Part shown: positions 45,701 through 58,014 of the stretch, one piece after another
Position numbering within the stretch: position 1 is the first letter of the stretch
Layout: the number at the start of each line of letters is the position of its first letter
Source: Pseudofabraea citricarpa
Lineage: Eukaryota > Ascomycota > Leotiomycetes > Helotiales > Dermateaceae
Direction of reading: 5' to 3'
Assembly (NCBI GenBank): GCA_029641185.1
Contig: JAPWGK010000001.1
Span: forward strand, 2,306,501 to 2,370,500
Length of the DNA: 64,000 nt
Program-made: the position numbers and the translations under genes
Notes under the pieces: generated by a model
What the model saw: only the letters and a program-made list of their open reading frames with translations
What the model was told of the DNA's origin: nothing
The model's database searches: none

Positions 45701-46083
45701 GAAATGGCTATGAAGACAAGTTCAACTTAGCAAAGGCCTATCAGAATGGTGGTGCTGGCGAACCAGTTGCTTTGACAGCTGACCTGTTGAAAAGGCAACG
45801 ACGACGCCGAGTCAGCAGCAGCAGCAGCAGCCGTAGCACAAATTCTAGTGGCTCTCACAAAAGAAATACGAGTCAGTACCGGCCCTCAGATGACAGAACA
45901 ACAATAAGCCGAAGAAGTAGCGATAATATTGGCGATTCTCGTCCAGAATTTAAAAGATCCAGAGAGAGAGTAGCGATAAACCGCCAGACTAGTAATATGG
46001 ATGGTGACGGAAAGTTAAATTCCGAGTTTGACAGTCCGAGAACCGAAGCACGAAAAAGAAAAATCGAAATTAGGCCACGCTAG
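42769..46083 (+). CDS. Zinc-finger protein fused to a degenerate CaMK-like kinase
   Basis: Exons 42769-43150, 43196-43943, 43994-44714 and 44851-46083 give 1027 residues. Residues 1-360 form a fungal helical region (DLFRSIDPPKPTIHEECEDLRMLL). Then come C2H2-like fingers (CLACGKTLRTVRNRRIWKKH, KCSFCPPAKATQPASTYFKH, ending HLREVALAVLP). From about 575 to 830 is a kinase closest to fungal CaM kinases ([66 protein letters not shown]). Key changes: the ATP-anchoring lysine is Ser604 (AASIINK), the glycine loop reads SAGSYT, and HRDLKPEN is HGDLKAEN; catalytic Asp698, DFG and APE remain. The tail is Ser/Arg-rich. Intron 3 uses a GC donor (GCAAGT). The start is uncertain: 42808 or an upstream ATG is possible. 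Confidence 0.8.
44715..44850 (+). other. GC-AG intron in the zinc finger-kinase gene
   Basis: The donor is TCG followed by GCAAGT, the standard minor GC donor. The branch site is TGCTAACG and the acceptor ATGTAG. It joins in phase 0 two halves of a CaM-kinase motif (GREYS, then VRNEIAVL). No GT donor in the vicinity keeps this frame. Confidence 0.75.
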
Positions 46084-47063
46084 GAAATTCGAAGAAACTC
46101 AAATGATCTAATTAGACTCCAGCTGGCTACCATCGTTGTCTGTGAGGAATCATTGTGGGAATGCCATGAGTCTGAGAAATAATAACAAAAGGCCATTCTG
46201 AACAGTTTATCAACCGTCTAATTGAGTGATTCTACCTTCTTTCTTGAATCTCAGTGCTCGCTAATAGCCGAGAGTGGATCCATCTGCATCGCCATTGAAG
46301 ATATTGATCTCTTCAACGCGTTTTTCTTTTTGATTTCTGGGGAACTCAGATAAGTATTATTTAAGAACAATTGAGGACCCTGATCTGTGTGTCCCGTAGG
46401 TGCAAGGTTTCTTTATATTTTATTGTAGGTTGATACCATCTAGCTCAAATTCATCTTTAACATGCCTCAATTTCAATTTAATAGCTAACTTTATGTTCTT
46501 AAGGAAGATCTACTAGTGAGTTGAGTGTTATCCGTAGCCTTCGTTGCTCATTAGTGGAAAGCGGTCATCTACAACCTGCACTTCCTCTGCTCTGATAGCG
46601 TCTAGCAAGGGAGTGAGGAAACGTCTTATATTTGTCGCTACTCACAGTGACTTGTGCATCACCGAGCGACAAGCAAATCTCTATTCGGGAAGTCGAGGAA
46701 GGAATGAGTGCCAGCAACACAGGAGAAAGGTGTTTCTTCTCAAAATAGCCTAGTGGCGTTCAGACATACTCACATATCCAGTTCGGCAAGATTTACGGGA
46801 AGGAATAGAACAACAATCTGTCACTTAGACATCTTTAACGCTGATTAAACTGCTCGCAATGCGAGGTAAACATGGTTTCTATACCTCTCGTCTTCGCGCC
46901 TAGAAATGAATACGGAAAGACTAAATGAATACTTAAAACACGTGAACAAGCCATTTGACACCGCTCCTCGCCCCATAAGAACCACTGAGTTTTTGTTGTT
47001 GTACAGTGCACTAAAACATAACATTGTTCCTGCGACTCCGTGACTACTCCCTCACTCAAAAAA
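46084..47063. other. Intergenic region, convergent 3' ends
   Basis: About 980 bp between two convergent genes, AT-rich, with short ORFs of no recognisable content. Confidence 0.45.
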
Positions 47064-49031
47064 TCAATTCTCTAGTAGTTTGGTCTCGAATTTGAAACCA
47101 GCACCATCAAGGCGCTCGACGAACTTGTGGCCTAGACTGGCCGGAGTATAAATGCCTCCGGTGAGATTGCTATGATCATCACGAAGGACTGTCAGGGCTG
47201 CCAAGGCAATTGACAAGCCGGTAACTAGGGGAAGTCAGCGCAACGTTTCTATGGAAAGGTTTATCACTTACAGTCGTATAAAGAACCCTCATAGGCTACT
47301 TTGCAGAACGCTCGGGGTGCGTTTGGGGTTGTAACATCAGGCTTCGCAATTCCTCTATACTCGACTCGATCATTCTTGGTCTCCGACTTTGTTGGTCCAT
47401 CTCCAGGTGCGTAGACGAATTTCTTGGCCGTTTGTCTAAAGAACGGGATGGCGAGTAACAGAGAGCCAAATGCCAAGCTGAAATGGACAATAACACCCTG
47501 CAAGTAGTTTCTTGCTTTCATCATCTCTGATACTTGAAAGTTTGGACCATAGTTTCCGTTCAAGCCCCAACTTCTTTGGACGATCGGAATATCAGCAAGG
47601 CCTCCCAAAGAGGTTGTAAGAATACCCAAATCTGGAACAACACGGATTCCAAGAAGTTTCTGGGTCCATGAAGTTGAGACGCGAGGTTTAGGACCGGGAG
47701 TAGGAGAAAGTCCGAACGGCAAATGAGCAGTTTTAACCTCTTTTAACGAGAATACATCCAGAAGGGTGAAAACGGTATTCAAAGTTCCTCCAGAAGGCTT
47801 TGCACTGCATTTTCGTTAGCTAGGGGCAAGGATTAAGCTCGACCACAACGTAAAATTGGGTTCCAAAAGTCTTTGTGCATCCCCACTTTTACGCCCAAAG
47901 TCACGTTATTCAAAAATATATTAATAATACTAGCGATTAGCTGATAAGGTTAAAACTTCACTTAAAATTAGAAAATTACTATACCTTTGTTTTTTACTCT
48001 TAGAAAATATAATATATAATATAATATAAATAGGATCATAATATTTAGAAACTATTTTAAGCGACGAATAAATTTAGTAGGGATTTACACCAAAAAAGTA
48101 ACTTTTTTAAATTCACTTTGCTTTAAACTTATACCCTCAGTTATATACTTGGAAATATAAGATTATCTTTTTAAGGAATTATTCTTTATCTAAATATCTA
48201 TTAGTAATATCAAAGTCTTTTTCAAAAAATAATTATAAGTATTATTAATATATTTTTGAATAACGTGACTTTAGGCGTAAAAGTGGGGATGCACAAAGAC
48301 TTTTGGAACCGAACTTTACCTTAATTCGTGTAACGATACAATGACTTCTCCAGTTGGTGCAGAGAGCTTCTCACGAATAAATTCCACAAGCTTGAAAGTT
48401 ACAAGATCTGCTGGAGCAGAATCTATACCAATCTGAGGAATCATAATAGCGCCGTTCGCCTTGGCAGTCTTCTCATATTTCTTGATCATGGCTGCAACCC
48501 ATGGTACTTCTCCGGTAACATCAAAATAATGAGTTCCGTTCTCGGCGCACGCCTTGAATGCATGCTCGCCATATAAGGCATATGGACCAACAGTACTGAG
48601 AAGGATTTGAGTCTTCTTTGCCAAAGCATCCAAGCTGGCATCGTCAAGGTCGCATACCTCAATGGCTGTATCTAAGTTAGTAATGTTTTGACTGGTGATC
48701 GTCACTCATAGCACGATAAAATGCATCCTCAAATGAATTGACTCTCCACAGCTGTCACTCAACAGTGATAGCCCTAGATGCTGAAGTAGCTCCTTCAAGG
48801 ACCATTTCATGACAATGTGAGCCAAGGAATCGAGTACGTACCTGGCTGGACCCGATCAGGGTTGAGGAGTTTGCATTCTGCAGCGATTGCCTCGAGTTTA
48901 CTGGCTGTGCGTCCAGCAAGCGCCCACTTCAAATCTGTTGGAAGTTTCGTCGTGATCTGCTCTGCAGTCTTTTTTCCCGTATAGCCTGATGCTCCATACA
49001 GCACAATGTCGTATTGCCGCGTAGATGACAT
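47064..49031 (-). CDS. Saccharopine-dehydrogenase-like oxidoreductase (SCCPDH/trans-enoyl reductase family)
   Basis: Exons 49031-48842, 48671-48320, 47804-47272 and 47224-47064 give 411 residues. The N-terminus has a Rossmann fold YDIVLYGASGYTGKKTAEQI (GxSGxTG) with a following WALAGRTASKL. LLSTVGPYALYGEHAFKAC, GTHYFDVTGEVPWV and IPQIGIDSAPADL are family signatures, as is PSGGTLNT after the second intron. A hydrophobic helix (VIVHFSLAFGSLLLAIPFF, about residues 285-305) suits membrane or lipid-droplet association. The substrate is unknown; it is not the lysine-pathway enzyme itself. The second intron (47805-48319, 515 nt) contains a MITE; without it the intron is 49 nt. Confidence 0.88.
47853..48316. 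mobile_element. MITE (non-autonomous, Tc1/mariner-like) inside an intron
   Basis: A 464-bp AT-rich element bounded by terminal inverted repeats of 78 bp (47853-47930 and 48239-48316) that match at 75 positions. It is flanked by a TA dinucleotide on each side (47851-47852 and 48317-48318), the target duplication of the Tc1/mariner superfamily. It has no ORF of note. The high TIR identity suggests a fairly recent insertion. Confidence 0.9.
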
Positions 49032-49592
49032 GGTTGCTTTCGCTTGGGCTAGGGTGGCGTAAACTCGACAAATGGGGAAGAACTCCTGTGGGTGTTGGAT
49101 GGATGAAGTTCAAAGAAGACTGGATGAAGAAAGAAGTTTTGATCAGAACCCAAGACGATGAATCATGATTTTATTCGAAGCCTCGGGCCTCCTCACAGGC
49201 TTTTCATTCTCCTGAATTCGTGTCCTCCTCGGCTCGGATTTGATGCTCCAAACGGCCTGATCAGCGTTGCAGAAGTTCCCATCACGTGATATAGACCATG
49301 AAACTGACGAATGCTATCAGAGTGTATGTGAAGCCTGAGTCTATTATCCTAGACAGAAGGAGCGGCATATATGGTACCGCATGCTTGAAACCACCTGACA
49401 TCCAACTTGAATGGCATGCAACCAGTGACCCGTATCATGTGATATCCTGACGTTTCTGCGGGTCCCTTACCAGCACATTCGCTTAAATCCCCACTACACA
49501 ATTTGTCGAAAACCACCACCTCAATTTGGATTTGGAGTCTTCAGACAACATCTTCTCACCACAACCCTTTCTTCACCACAACATCACCCAAG
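49032..49592. promoter_or_regulatory. Divergent upstream region of the SCCPDH-like and eL43 genes
   Basis: 560 bp between two head-to-head genes. The part near the ribosomal protein gene is CA/CT-rich, as is common in such promoters. No individual site is assigned. Confidence 0.45.
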
Positions 49593-50104
49593 ATGACGAA
49601 GAGAACCAAGAAGGTCGGAGTTACCGGCAAGTACGGTACTAGGTATGCACACAATTTCCTCCAAGAATCTCTATTTCCAATGGCCAGGACGGATCTGTGA
49701 TGAGATGGCGCACAATCTCTCATTCCGCGCCCATCGATACTCCGCAGATTCGCAGTAAACGGGGGGAATGGAGGAATTGCCAGCAAGATTGAAGCAAAGG
49801 GCTAACTCAATTATCTTCACAGATATGGTGCTTCGTTGAGAAAGCAAGTCAAGAAGATGGAAATCACACAGCACGCCAAGTACGTCTGCACATTCTGCGG
49901 AAAGACCACAGTCAAGAGACACTCTGTCGGTATCTGGAACTGCAAGTCCTGCCACAAGACCGTCGCTGGAGGAGCATACACTGTCGCGTACGTTTACCAA
50001 GACATGTTGGACCAGGAGATAGTACTAACACTAGGATCAGAACACCTGCTGCTGCCGCCATGCGATCAACGCTCCGAAGATTGAGGGAAATTGCTGAGGT
50101 TTAG
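49593..50104 (+). CDS. rpl43: 60S ribosomal protein eL43 (L37Ae)
   Basis: Exons 49593-49642, 49823-49987 and 50041-50104 (introns 180 and 53 nt) give 92 residues, the family length. The protein reads [20 protein letters not shown], then the zinc-binding [21 protein letters not shown] and [21 protein letters not shown], ending [13 protein letters not shown]. The second acceptor was set at GATCAG because only this gives VATPAAA; the earlier CTAG would insert IR. eL43 is a structural protein of the large subunit. Confidence 0.95.
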
Positions 50105-51627
50105 ATGGATGGGTTTTGTTTGTGGTTACATTTGCTGGAGCATGGGATCGGTTTCCTACGGGGTACGGTCTTCGACATCGCTTTCGATGAGGACTGAATG
50201 AACACTTTCAAAAATGCGACCAGTTCCTGAACTCGTCATCAAGTCTACCGCGATGGCTGGAGATGATGTATGCGTGAAATTTGCAAACATGGTGATTGCG
50301 CCTTACAATGCTAACAAGCTTGCCCGGATCGCAGCCTTCGTTTGGAGCCTCCATCGGAAGACCGTTGTCCTGGGGGGAGAGAACGGCGAAATAAATGGAA
50401 CAGAGACGAGGACTGTTATATGTCACTCCCGAGCCATTACCAGGTCGGAGCGAAACGGTATACCCTTGAACAAAAGTCTGGTAGATATCAAGGTGCAAGG
50501 TGTTGGGGCCCTCGACCTGCAGCCATATCAACATGAGTCGACACCATTTTATTGTCTGACGCTGGCCACCGTTGGTATTGGCGAGGGCGCATAGCAAGCA
50601 TATCAGCAGGTGCCCGTGAGGGTGCCTTTGCTGCGGTCGAGTGCTCAATGGGCAACCCAAGGAAGAGGGCGACCATTTGCTCACAGCATGGTTGCCTTGG
50701 CTGTGTGTCCATTATATAAGATGACAACGATACCTCTCTGTCTCTTGAAAGGTAAGCCCTTGGTCATCTTTTGCTTGCTTCTGACTCATCGCCATCGTTT
50801 ATCTTATTCGGCTTGCGGTCACTGAAAGCAACACACATCACATGACTGCATATTCCACGATGCTTCTGAGTACATAGCTATACCTTGGGCGTTGCTGATT
50901 GACGCTATTGTCCTTTTGCCGCTCTCTTTCATCTCGCTTTGTCTGATCTCTGCCAGCTTACGCCAAAGCTGGCCGAAGCCTCAACCATCAACAAAGCCGC
51001 AACACGTACACAAACATCGTCGCTGTCTTACTTTTTCCAAGGTGGACCTGGACCTGGCTACCGCGGGTAAAACACCGTCTGGATCACATCCCACGTGGCC
51101 CTTGGGCTTGGGCTTCCTTGTTGAAAACCCACTGCAGCTGTTCTCCTGCCGGATTCACGAGTCGGAAGCGCCCAGCTAGGAGAGGCACATACAGTACAGT
51201 ACAGTACGGTACATAAACGGCCCCGAGTGAATACTCAGCTCAGGGCTACAGCCTACAGGGAGTCCACTTTTGGGCCCAGCAGCAAGATTCGCCCAACAGG
51301 CTTCGGTGTGAGCCTGTGAGCCTGTGAGCAGTGCCTGAGCCCTGATTGCCAGCGTCTTGGGGGCTGGTTGCTGGTTGGTTGGTTTTAGTTGGCTGGCTGG
51401 CTCTTCGGCCTTGATTCACCGCCTTGGGGAGCCAATCGCTAGGCTCCGCTTCTAGCGTGCCGTGCTCGACCACATCGAAATCTCCAAGCTGCCTGTGTCA
51501 CTCTTCCATTAGCATCAACTCCACGCTTAAACATCACCCTCCATTCCGCTTCATTCCTCTTCTTAAACCACTTTCATGACTTTCTCCCTCCAAACTCACG
51601 CACAAACTCGACTAAACACATTTCAGC
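50105..51627. other. Long upstream region of the RING-PHD gene
   Basis: About 1.5 kb. Overlapping open stretches of 126 and 158 codons on opposite strands (about 50208-50684) have no recognisable sequence and mirror each other, so neither is called. Low-complexity tracts occur at 51191-51215 (AGTAC repeats), about 51305-51330 (GTGAGCCT repeats) and about 51360-51400 (GGTTGGTT/GGCTGGCT). Confidence 0.5.
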
Positions 51628-53689
51628 ATGGCTGAACCCGAGCTCGAGCCCGAGCAATGCATTATCTGCCTGGAAGAGCTGGACGCTGTTCCAGCGATCC
51701 ATGATGACCACCTCGAAGTGGCGGCCATCATCACAGACCCCTCAACATCAACTCCCAGCACACCCGACGCCCAACAAGCTATCGCAAAAATCAACCCTTG
51801 CGACCACATCCTTCATAATGAATGCTTGAAGTCGTGGTCTCTGAAGGCCAATAGTTGTCCTATTTGTCGCCAGGCATTCAATTTAGTCGAGGTCCTAGAC
51901 AAAGTCGGTGGTAAGTTTTATATTACTGCTTTCAGTCGCATCCTTTGCTTTCTGCGTATTCGAACATACGAGTTTCTTGCCTTTCATTCGGGAAAGCTCG
52001 GAACGCGTATAAAACTTCCATGCAGAAAGATCACATTCAAATCAATTAAGCTTTATCTGAAGTATTCATGCTGATATCCTCTTAGGCACCGTTACCTCCG
52101 AATATGTTGTCGAGGACAAGAAACAGACGGCCGAATTCGACCCCAACGCTTGGATCGAGGAAGAGGAAGAGGAGGAGGAGAGTGATCCCTGCCCAATATG
52201 CGGAAAGTCCGATGATGAGGACGTACTACTGCTATGCGACCTCTGCAGTGCTCCCTACCATACTTATTGTATTGGTCTGGATAGAGTTCCCAGGGGCGAT
52301 TGGTTCTGCATGGAATGTGCCTCCGAGGGTGCCTATATTATGGCGAATCGAGCCAGCGAAGCTTTGGGCGGAGACAATGAAAGTGTATCAGACTCCGGAA
52401 GGACGACCGATACCTATTCGGGGCGCGATGCCCCAAGAACGTATGGGAGCCTCCGAAGAGATAGGCGAACGGTGAGGAACGATCCGTGGACCGGAGCGTG
52501 GAATCAGTTCAGTGGTAGAGTCCTCGATATTGTGGGGCTCGACCTTGACTTTTACGATGACGATCAATCCATGGTCCCCTATAGACGACACCAACGCCGA
52601 ACAGCACAAGCGCGGAGCGAATTTGAGCAATGGCAGCAGCGATTGAATATTGCAGGCCGACAAGGTGCCAGGAATGTTTTTCGCGCTGCTGCCCCTCCAA
52701 GAGTTCGGAATCAACTTCCTACAGCTCCCGTAGAAGAAAGTGTAGAAGAGACCAAAGCTTGGGGAGCCTTTGAAAAAGCAAAAGAGATCGATACCGCTGG
52801 TCCCAGCAACCGGAAACGAAAGTCAAGATCTGTTACAGCATCTCCAGCTGAGCGGGAGCTCCCGCAAGAACCCGAGAGAAAACTGAAGCGACCGAGAACC
52901 CGGAGGGTCGTTGATCGACCTGGGTCATCTTCGACCGCAGCTCTACCTGCCCGTCCTAACAGAGTCCAGGCTTCTGGCCCTGTCTCAGAAGTCCCACCTG
53001 CAACACATCAAAGCGACTCGGAAGGGACGCCATCTTTCCTCACGTCCTTGTTACGAGAAGTCGAAATGGCCCCAACGTCTGACGACGATACTTCCCGTTC
53101 AGCATTTTCTAGCACAACAAACATGCCAAACAGAGTCCATAGCCCCTCCGCCGAATACTCTTCGCCGGCTACGTCTCCATCTCCTTCCTCCTCCAATTAC
53201 CCGACACCACGAGCGATGTCAATTACGCCGCCGCCACATATAACTAAACGACTTGGCTCACCAGTGCCTTTAACTTCACGGGTGGAGCCCAGATTTAGAC
53301 CTGCGGACTACTCTCCTAACCGCTCTCCACCATCTAACTCACACGCAAACGACCAACCTGGTCCATCTAATGGGCACATTGAATTGAAACAACCTCGACC
53401 CAGAAGACAAAAACCAGCACCACTTCCCCTTCCTCGAGAGCAGGAGAGCTCACCTGTACGAGCTACAATGTCAATCGAAGCCAAGGAAGGCATAAACAAA
53501 ATTGTAAAGACCGCGCTAGCTCCACACTGGAAGTCACGCGAGATTACAAAGGACCAATATGAAAACATCAATCGCGAAGTATCAAGAAAGTTGTACGAAA
53601 TAGCGCATCCAAATTCAAGCGACAAATCAACGTGGGAAACAATTGCTACCATGGAGGTTACGAAGGCCGTGGAAGGCTTGACTGGTTAA
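51628..53689 (+). CDS. RING and PHD finger protein (Asr1/PHRF1-like)
   Basis: Exons 51628-51910 and 52086-53689 (175-nt intron) give 628 residues. A RING-H2 finger comes first: CIICLEEL, a spacer of about 50 residues, then CDHILHNECLKSW and CPICRQAF. After the intron is a PHD finger: CPICGKSDDEDVLLLCDLC, YHTYCIGLDRVPRGDWFCMEC. The remainder is Ser/Pro/Arg-rich and probably disordered, with an ordered C-terminal helical segment (KEGINKIVKTALAPHWKSREITKDQYENI). The order RING-PHD-disordered-helix matches yeast Asr1 and animal PHRF1, which are E3 ligases that bind the phosphorylated RNA polymerase II tail. The acidic EEEEEEEE stretch just before the PHD is notable. Confidence 0.88.
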
Positions 53690-54541
53690 GGAGTTATATG
53701 ACCTCGACGTTAGAATGGTACATGTCCTTAGGATTTGGGGTTTATACAGGCGTACAATTCTTCATAGATACCCGGTATGGTTAATATAGGTCTCAAGGTG
53801 TTTGGGTAACTGCTTTTTTTGGTGGCGTTGTTGATGAGACGAGTTATGGAATCGCATTTACGTGGACAATAATGACGAGGGAGAATTTACATAGTTGAAA
53901 TCCCAAGATGATGTATCTGCCGCACCATTCTTGACTTGATTCCATGAAACATGTGGTGCCAGATCTGTTCCTAGTTCCGATAATCGAAAATAGACTTGAA
54001 TCGATGGGAAACAAAAGTGAAAATGGCAAGCATTATGCCTGTGATCTCCCCGAGTTCGGATGGAGGAAATCTAGTCTGAGGCTTCACCTTGTGGCATGTG
54101 GACATTATCATGATGACATCCATCAATAGGCATTCATATCGTCACGGTTTAGGTAGTGCAGTGTGGGGTCCTTGAGAAGGTGGTCTCGTGGTATTATCAT
54201 GTCAGCAAAAACTATCTAACATTGGAACTCTTGGGATAGAGAAAGCTCCTGTTAGCGAAACAGCCTGCGTAATCAATCTTGGCACCAGTAAATGATCAGG
54301 ACGTTCTGGAGGTAGAAAACAGGTCTTGATGATAAGAATCGATGCCATGAATTGAAAGAAGAAACCAGAAGTTGCGGCCTCGCAAAATTTTGTGAAATAC
54401 TCGCAAAGCACGCTAGCGCACGCGTGCGCTCTATGGTTAGTCAGCACAGGTCCAGAAAGTTTTGGGGAGTGTGCTGCTGAAAGCTTCTGGTTGTCGCGAA
54501 AGGAGACCCATTTGTTAACGGACACTGGATTTATTCTCGAC
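53690..54541. other. Intergenic region before mL46
   Basis: About 850 bp. A minus-strand ORF at 54202-54651 runs into the mL46 first exon and has no recognisable content. The region is otherwise featureless to me. Confidence 0.45.
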
Positions 54542-55701
54542 ATGACGGCTTCAAGTAGAGGCAGCAGGGCTGCGGTCTCTTTGATACGTACGTTTCTTCC
54601 TGGCCAACTGTGTGCAATATTGAGCTGACAATGGCATTGCAGGATCAGCAAGACATCCTCGAGTATGCTCCGACTGTATCAAGACCATCTCCCGGTCCTC
54701 TCCTGTACTTCGAAGGCCGTACTCTGTAGCAGCTGCTGCTATCAAGACTACCGATGGCACCCTTGAACAACCGCAGATCAAAACGATGCCGCCTGTGACC
54801 TCCAGCTCCTCGGACTATGTCACTCAGGCCGGCATCATCCTCTCCCGACCACCACTCCTCACTCCTCCCCAGTCAGCATTCGAGAAGGCTTTTTTCTTCT
54901 ATCAAAAACGTCTCAATGAGCGATTGGCTATGCCCTTCACACGGTACTTCTACTTCAAGAAAGACACACCTGCCGACATAGATTGGAAACTAAAGGCTAA
55001 GGATCGAGGAGGCGTGGCAGCCAAGGAGATCGGTGATTATCAGGCTTATGGAGAGATGGGATGGAACGATGAGGCTCTTGTTGGCGACAAGCTCAGTGAG
55101 CCCGAAGTGATGGTAGATACTTTGGTGAAGGATTCTGAACTGAGGACTATTGAAGGTCAAAAAGCGAGTGAGGTTGTGGAAGGAATCAAGGTCGACAAGC
55201 CATTAGAGAGAATAACAGAGGCCGACAGAACCAGAGACTACAAGAGACTGGATCGGAAACTTGGAAGGACTCTATACTTGGTTGTCCACCGCGCGGATGG
55301 CAACTGGGGATTCCCTGCCGGTCCATTGATCGGCAAAGAAAATCTACACCAGGTCCGTATATCTACTGCATTTGGGGGGACTCTACTAATCATCCATTTT
55401 ATAGGCAGCTGAGCGTGTACTCGTCCAAAATGCTGGTCTCAACATGAATACGTGGATCGTAGGCCACGCACCCATCAGCCATTTCTTCCGCAAACCATTT
55501 TTCAAAACCGAAAAGTCCGAATTTGAACGACCGGGCGAGAAGACATTCTTCATGAAGGGCAGAATCATGTCAGGACAAGCGGATCTGAAAGGAAATCTCT
55601 TCGGCAACAAGGATTTCCGATGGTTGACCAAGCAAGAACTCGAGAAACGCTTGGGTGATAAATTCTATAGCTCCATCAAGAATGCCTTGGAGGAAAGATG
55701 A
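54542..55701 (+). CDS. Mitochondrial large-subunit ribosomal protein mL46
   Basis: Exons 54542-54587, 54643-55352 and 55405-55701 (introns 55 and 52 nt) give 350 residues. The first exon and start of the second make a basic presequence (MTASSRGSRAAVSLIRSARH, then RSSPVLRRPYSVAAAA). The domain begins TQAGIILSRPPLLTPPQSAFEKAFFFYQKR, typical of mL46 (yeast MRPL17), and continues into a NUDIX-like fold: LYLVVHRADGNWGFPAGPL, AAERVLVQNAGLNMNTWIVGHAP. NUDIX catalytic residues are degenerate, as expected for the ribosomal protein. The short first exon is inferred from the donor ATAC-GTACGT, acceptor TTGCAG and frame. Confidence 0.92.
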
Positions 55702-58014
55702 GGGGCAGAACAGAGACAAAAAAAAATGTATGAGAAAATATGGGCATCGGAAGGGGGAAAGGGAAGAGTTGTATCATAGCTTGCTTGCATATACAAATGT
55801 GAGTAATGTAGTGTATTTCTACAGATGTAGAACTTTGTATCATGAACAGTTTCTTCACTTACTTTGCCTTTCAAATACATGACCTACTCGCTCTTTAACG
55901 AGTGTTCTAAGCACTTCTATCAAGGATGGGAATGCACATAGGTACTTTCATATTCAGCCAACCTAAATCATTCCACGTGATACTGCAACACCAAACTCTC
56001 TCTCATGAAACAAATAAAGAGATGTACATTACTACCCATAATGAGATTGTTGCAATCACTCACAGAGCGTCGACATTTTTTCTGTATATGTTTCGATATC
56101 AGAATAACTTATATGAAAGTTATCCAAACAAGTGACACATAACGTTCACAGAAGGAAAGGAGTTAGTGAATCCTAATACTCGATATTATCTACGTCAAAT
56201 CCTTTGACAGATCGTGCCTAGTACTCGACGATAATTATTGGATGATTAGACAGGCATTAATCGTTGCTTAAGCCAACTTGGATGATTGAGGAATCCCGCC
56301 GATCACTTGGCCCATCTGGCAGGTAACTAACTTGCTGAAGAATCAATACAGACCGGTTGAGCTATATCATGTCTTGGATAGTGATGAATGCTATTGATCG
56401 GATATACATATGTAGGTATGTAACAATCTTAAAGATAAAGACTCACTCTTCCCGACGCACCACAGGGCAGCGAGCTAGCTATCTTTAGTGGAAAACGGAT
56501 TGGTAGACACAAAGTAAGTCTAGGTCGGTGTGTTACTACGTGCTGGGTTCCGAATTATTTGTTTGTATGGATGATGATGAGGATGATAGGGGTTTGGAAG
56601 AGAGTCTTGCATGTACAGAATATCACTGTGTCAACCCAAAGATAAGGCAGCTATCCCCGCGCCCTCCCAAGAACAAAAACTCGAACTACCAATTTATTTA
56701 CACCCCTCGAGACTTACACTCCCAAAACCCATGCTGGAAAAAAGAAGAAAGCATACCCACCCTCAAAGTCTCGAACAGCACGATACGACGACGACGACGA
56801 CGAAACGAACACAGGTCAGGATGAGAAGTCCACCCGCAGTCAGGTACCAATAGGAGCAAGAGGACGGGGGAGGAGAGGAGTGAAGGAAAACAAGACGACA
56901 GCATTCAAACAACACAGGAAGAGAAACATGTATCCCAGCCCCGCTCCATTTTCCAGGAAAGGATTCCTCGGGTTCCACCTGCACATGTGTGGCTTCTTCT
57001 TTGTGGAAAAGCTCCAGCGGCCATACCGTATTAAGCGAGCAAACATCCCTGGCTTACCTAGGTACGTATGTGATTTCAGCCCTCGAGAGTAATACTTCTT
57101 GCGACACAGTTCTGCTTACACATGTCTGAGCTCTGTGATGCGCGCTCAGACTGGTGCGCTCGCAGGCTGAGCCATCGCCTGCGCCAGAGAATGGCCAATA
57201 TCTACCTATCCGTATCCATCGACGGCGGTCGCTTAAAAGCCTAGGAAGGAAAGAAAAAAAGGGGATAGAGAAGAAGAAGAAAGCGCTGGTTTTCGTGAGT
57301 GCCAGAAACCGAATAGATACAGAGATAGAGATAAAACACAGAAAACAGAAAGAAGTACATGTACAGATCATCAACGATGCTCTTGTGGTCTTCTACTCTA
57401 CGACCATCAATCCCGAGAGCGAACAACCGATAGGTATACATAAACGTGACGCTAACAAAAGAATCGCGACGAGGAGTCGCTGTATACCCAAAGAATCACC
57501 TCGTCTCACCTGCAGGGACATGTTTGGCTACCTTCTCACTCGAAGTTTTAACACACGAGCAGGTTAAAGCCAACAGTGTTTCTCGTCCGCGGTAAAGTAA
57601 CACACGTCTCTAAACGCCAGCTCCTGAAATACATGCCAGACGAATTCTAGAAGAGGGATCGACTGAGCGAGGAAGTAGAGCGCGACTCTGACCATATCCT
57701 GCAAGTGCAAAATCTCACTTAGTCGGTCCTCGATATGCACGAGCTTAGGATCAAAGCATAAAAAACAGAACACGATAGCAATGGTGCTCACAAGAGGAAG
57801 AGCGATATGTCACACAAGCATTTCATTGCTTCATTGAAACTAGGTAATCCTCCACCGAAGGTATACATACACACACACCTCGCCAGTGTTTAGAAGCGAC
57901 CGTGATACGCCTGGCGCCGAGTTATACCAAATCCTATGACGCCTAGCAAGGGAAAGTAGTGTAGTCCAAAGAAAAAGAACAAGAAGAAGAGAAGACCCTC
58001 GTACAAGGGGGAAA
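55702..58014. other. Long gene-poor stretch between mL46 and pinin
   Basis: About 2.3 kb. Part of 56530-57570 is purine/A-rich with (ACG)n-like codon runs near 56780-56800. Several overlapping ORFs of 70-140 codons lack any recognisable family. Convergent 3' ends flank it. Confidence 0.5.

Noticed and set aside
49643..49822. C-box-like GTGATGA in the first intron of the eL43 gene, suggesting an intronic box C/D snoRNA
   Set aside because: No convincing CTGA D box or terminal stem was found, so a snoRNA is not supported.
50208..50684. Overlapping ORFs of 126 and 158 codons on both strands
   Set aside because: They mirror each other, show no recognisable motif and lie in the upstream region of the RING-PHD gene.
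54202..54651. 149-codon minus-strand ORF
   Set aside because: It overlaps the mL46 presequence exons on the other strand and has no recognisable sequence.
57154..57567. 137-codon plus-strand ORF
   Set aside because: Arg/Lys-rich low-complexity reading without motif, one of several overlapping frames in a purine-rich tract.
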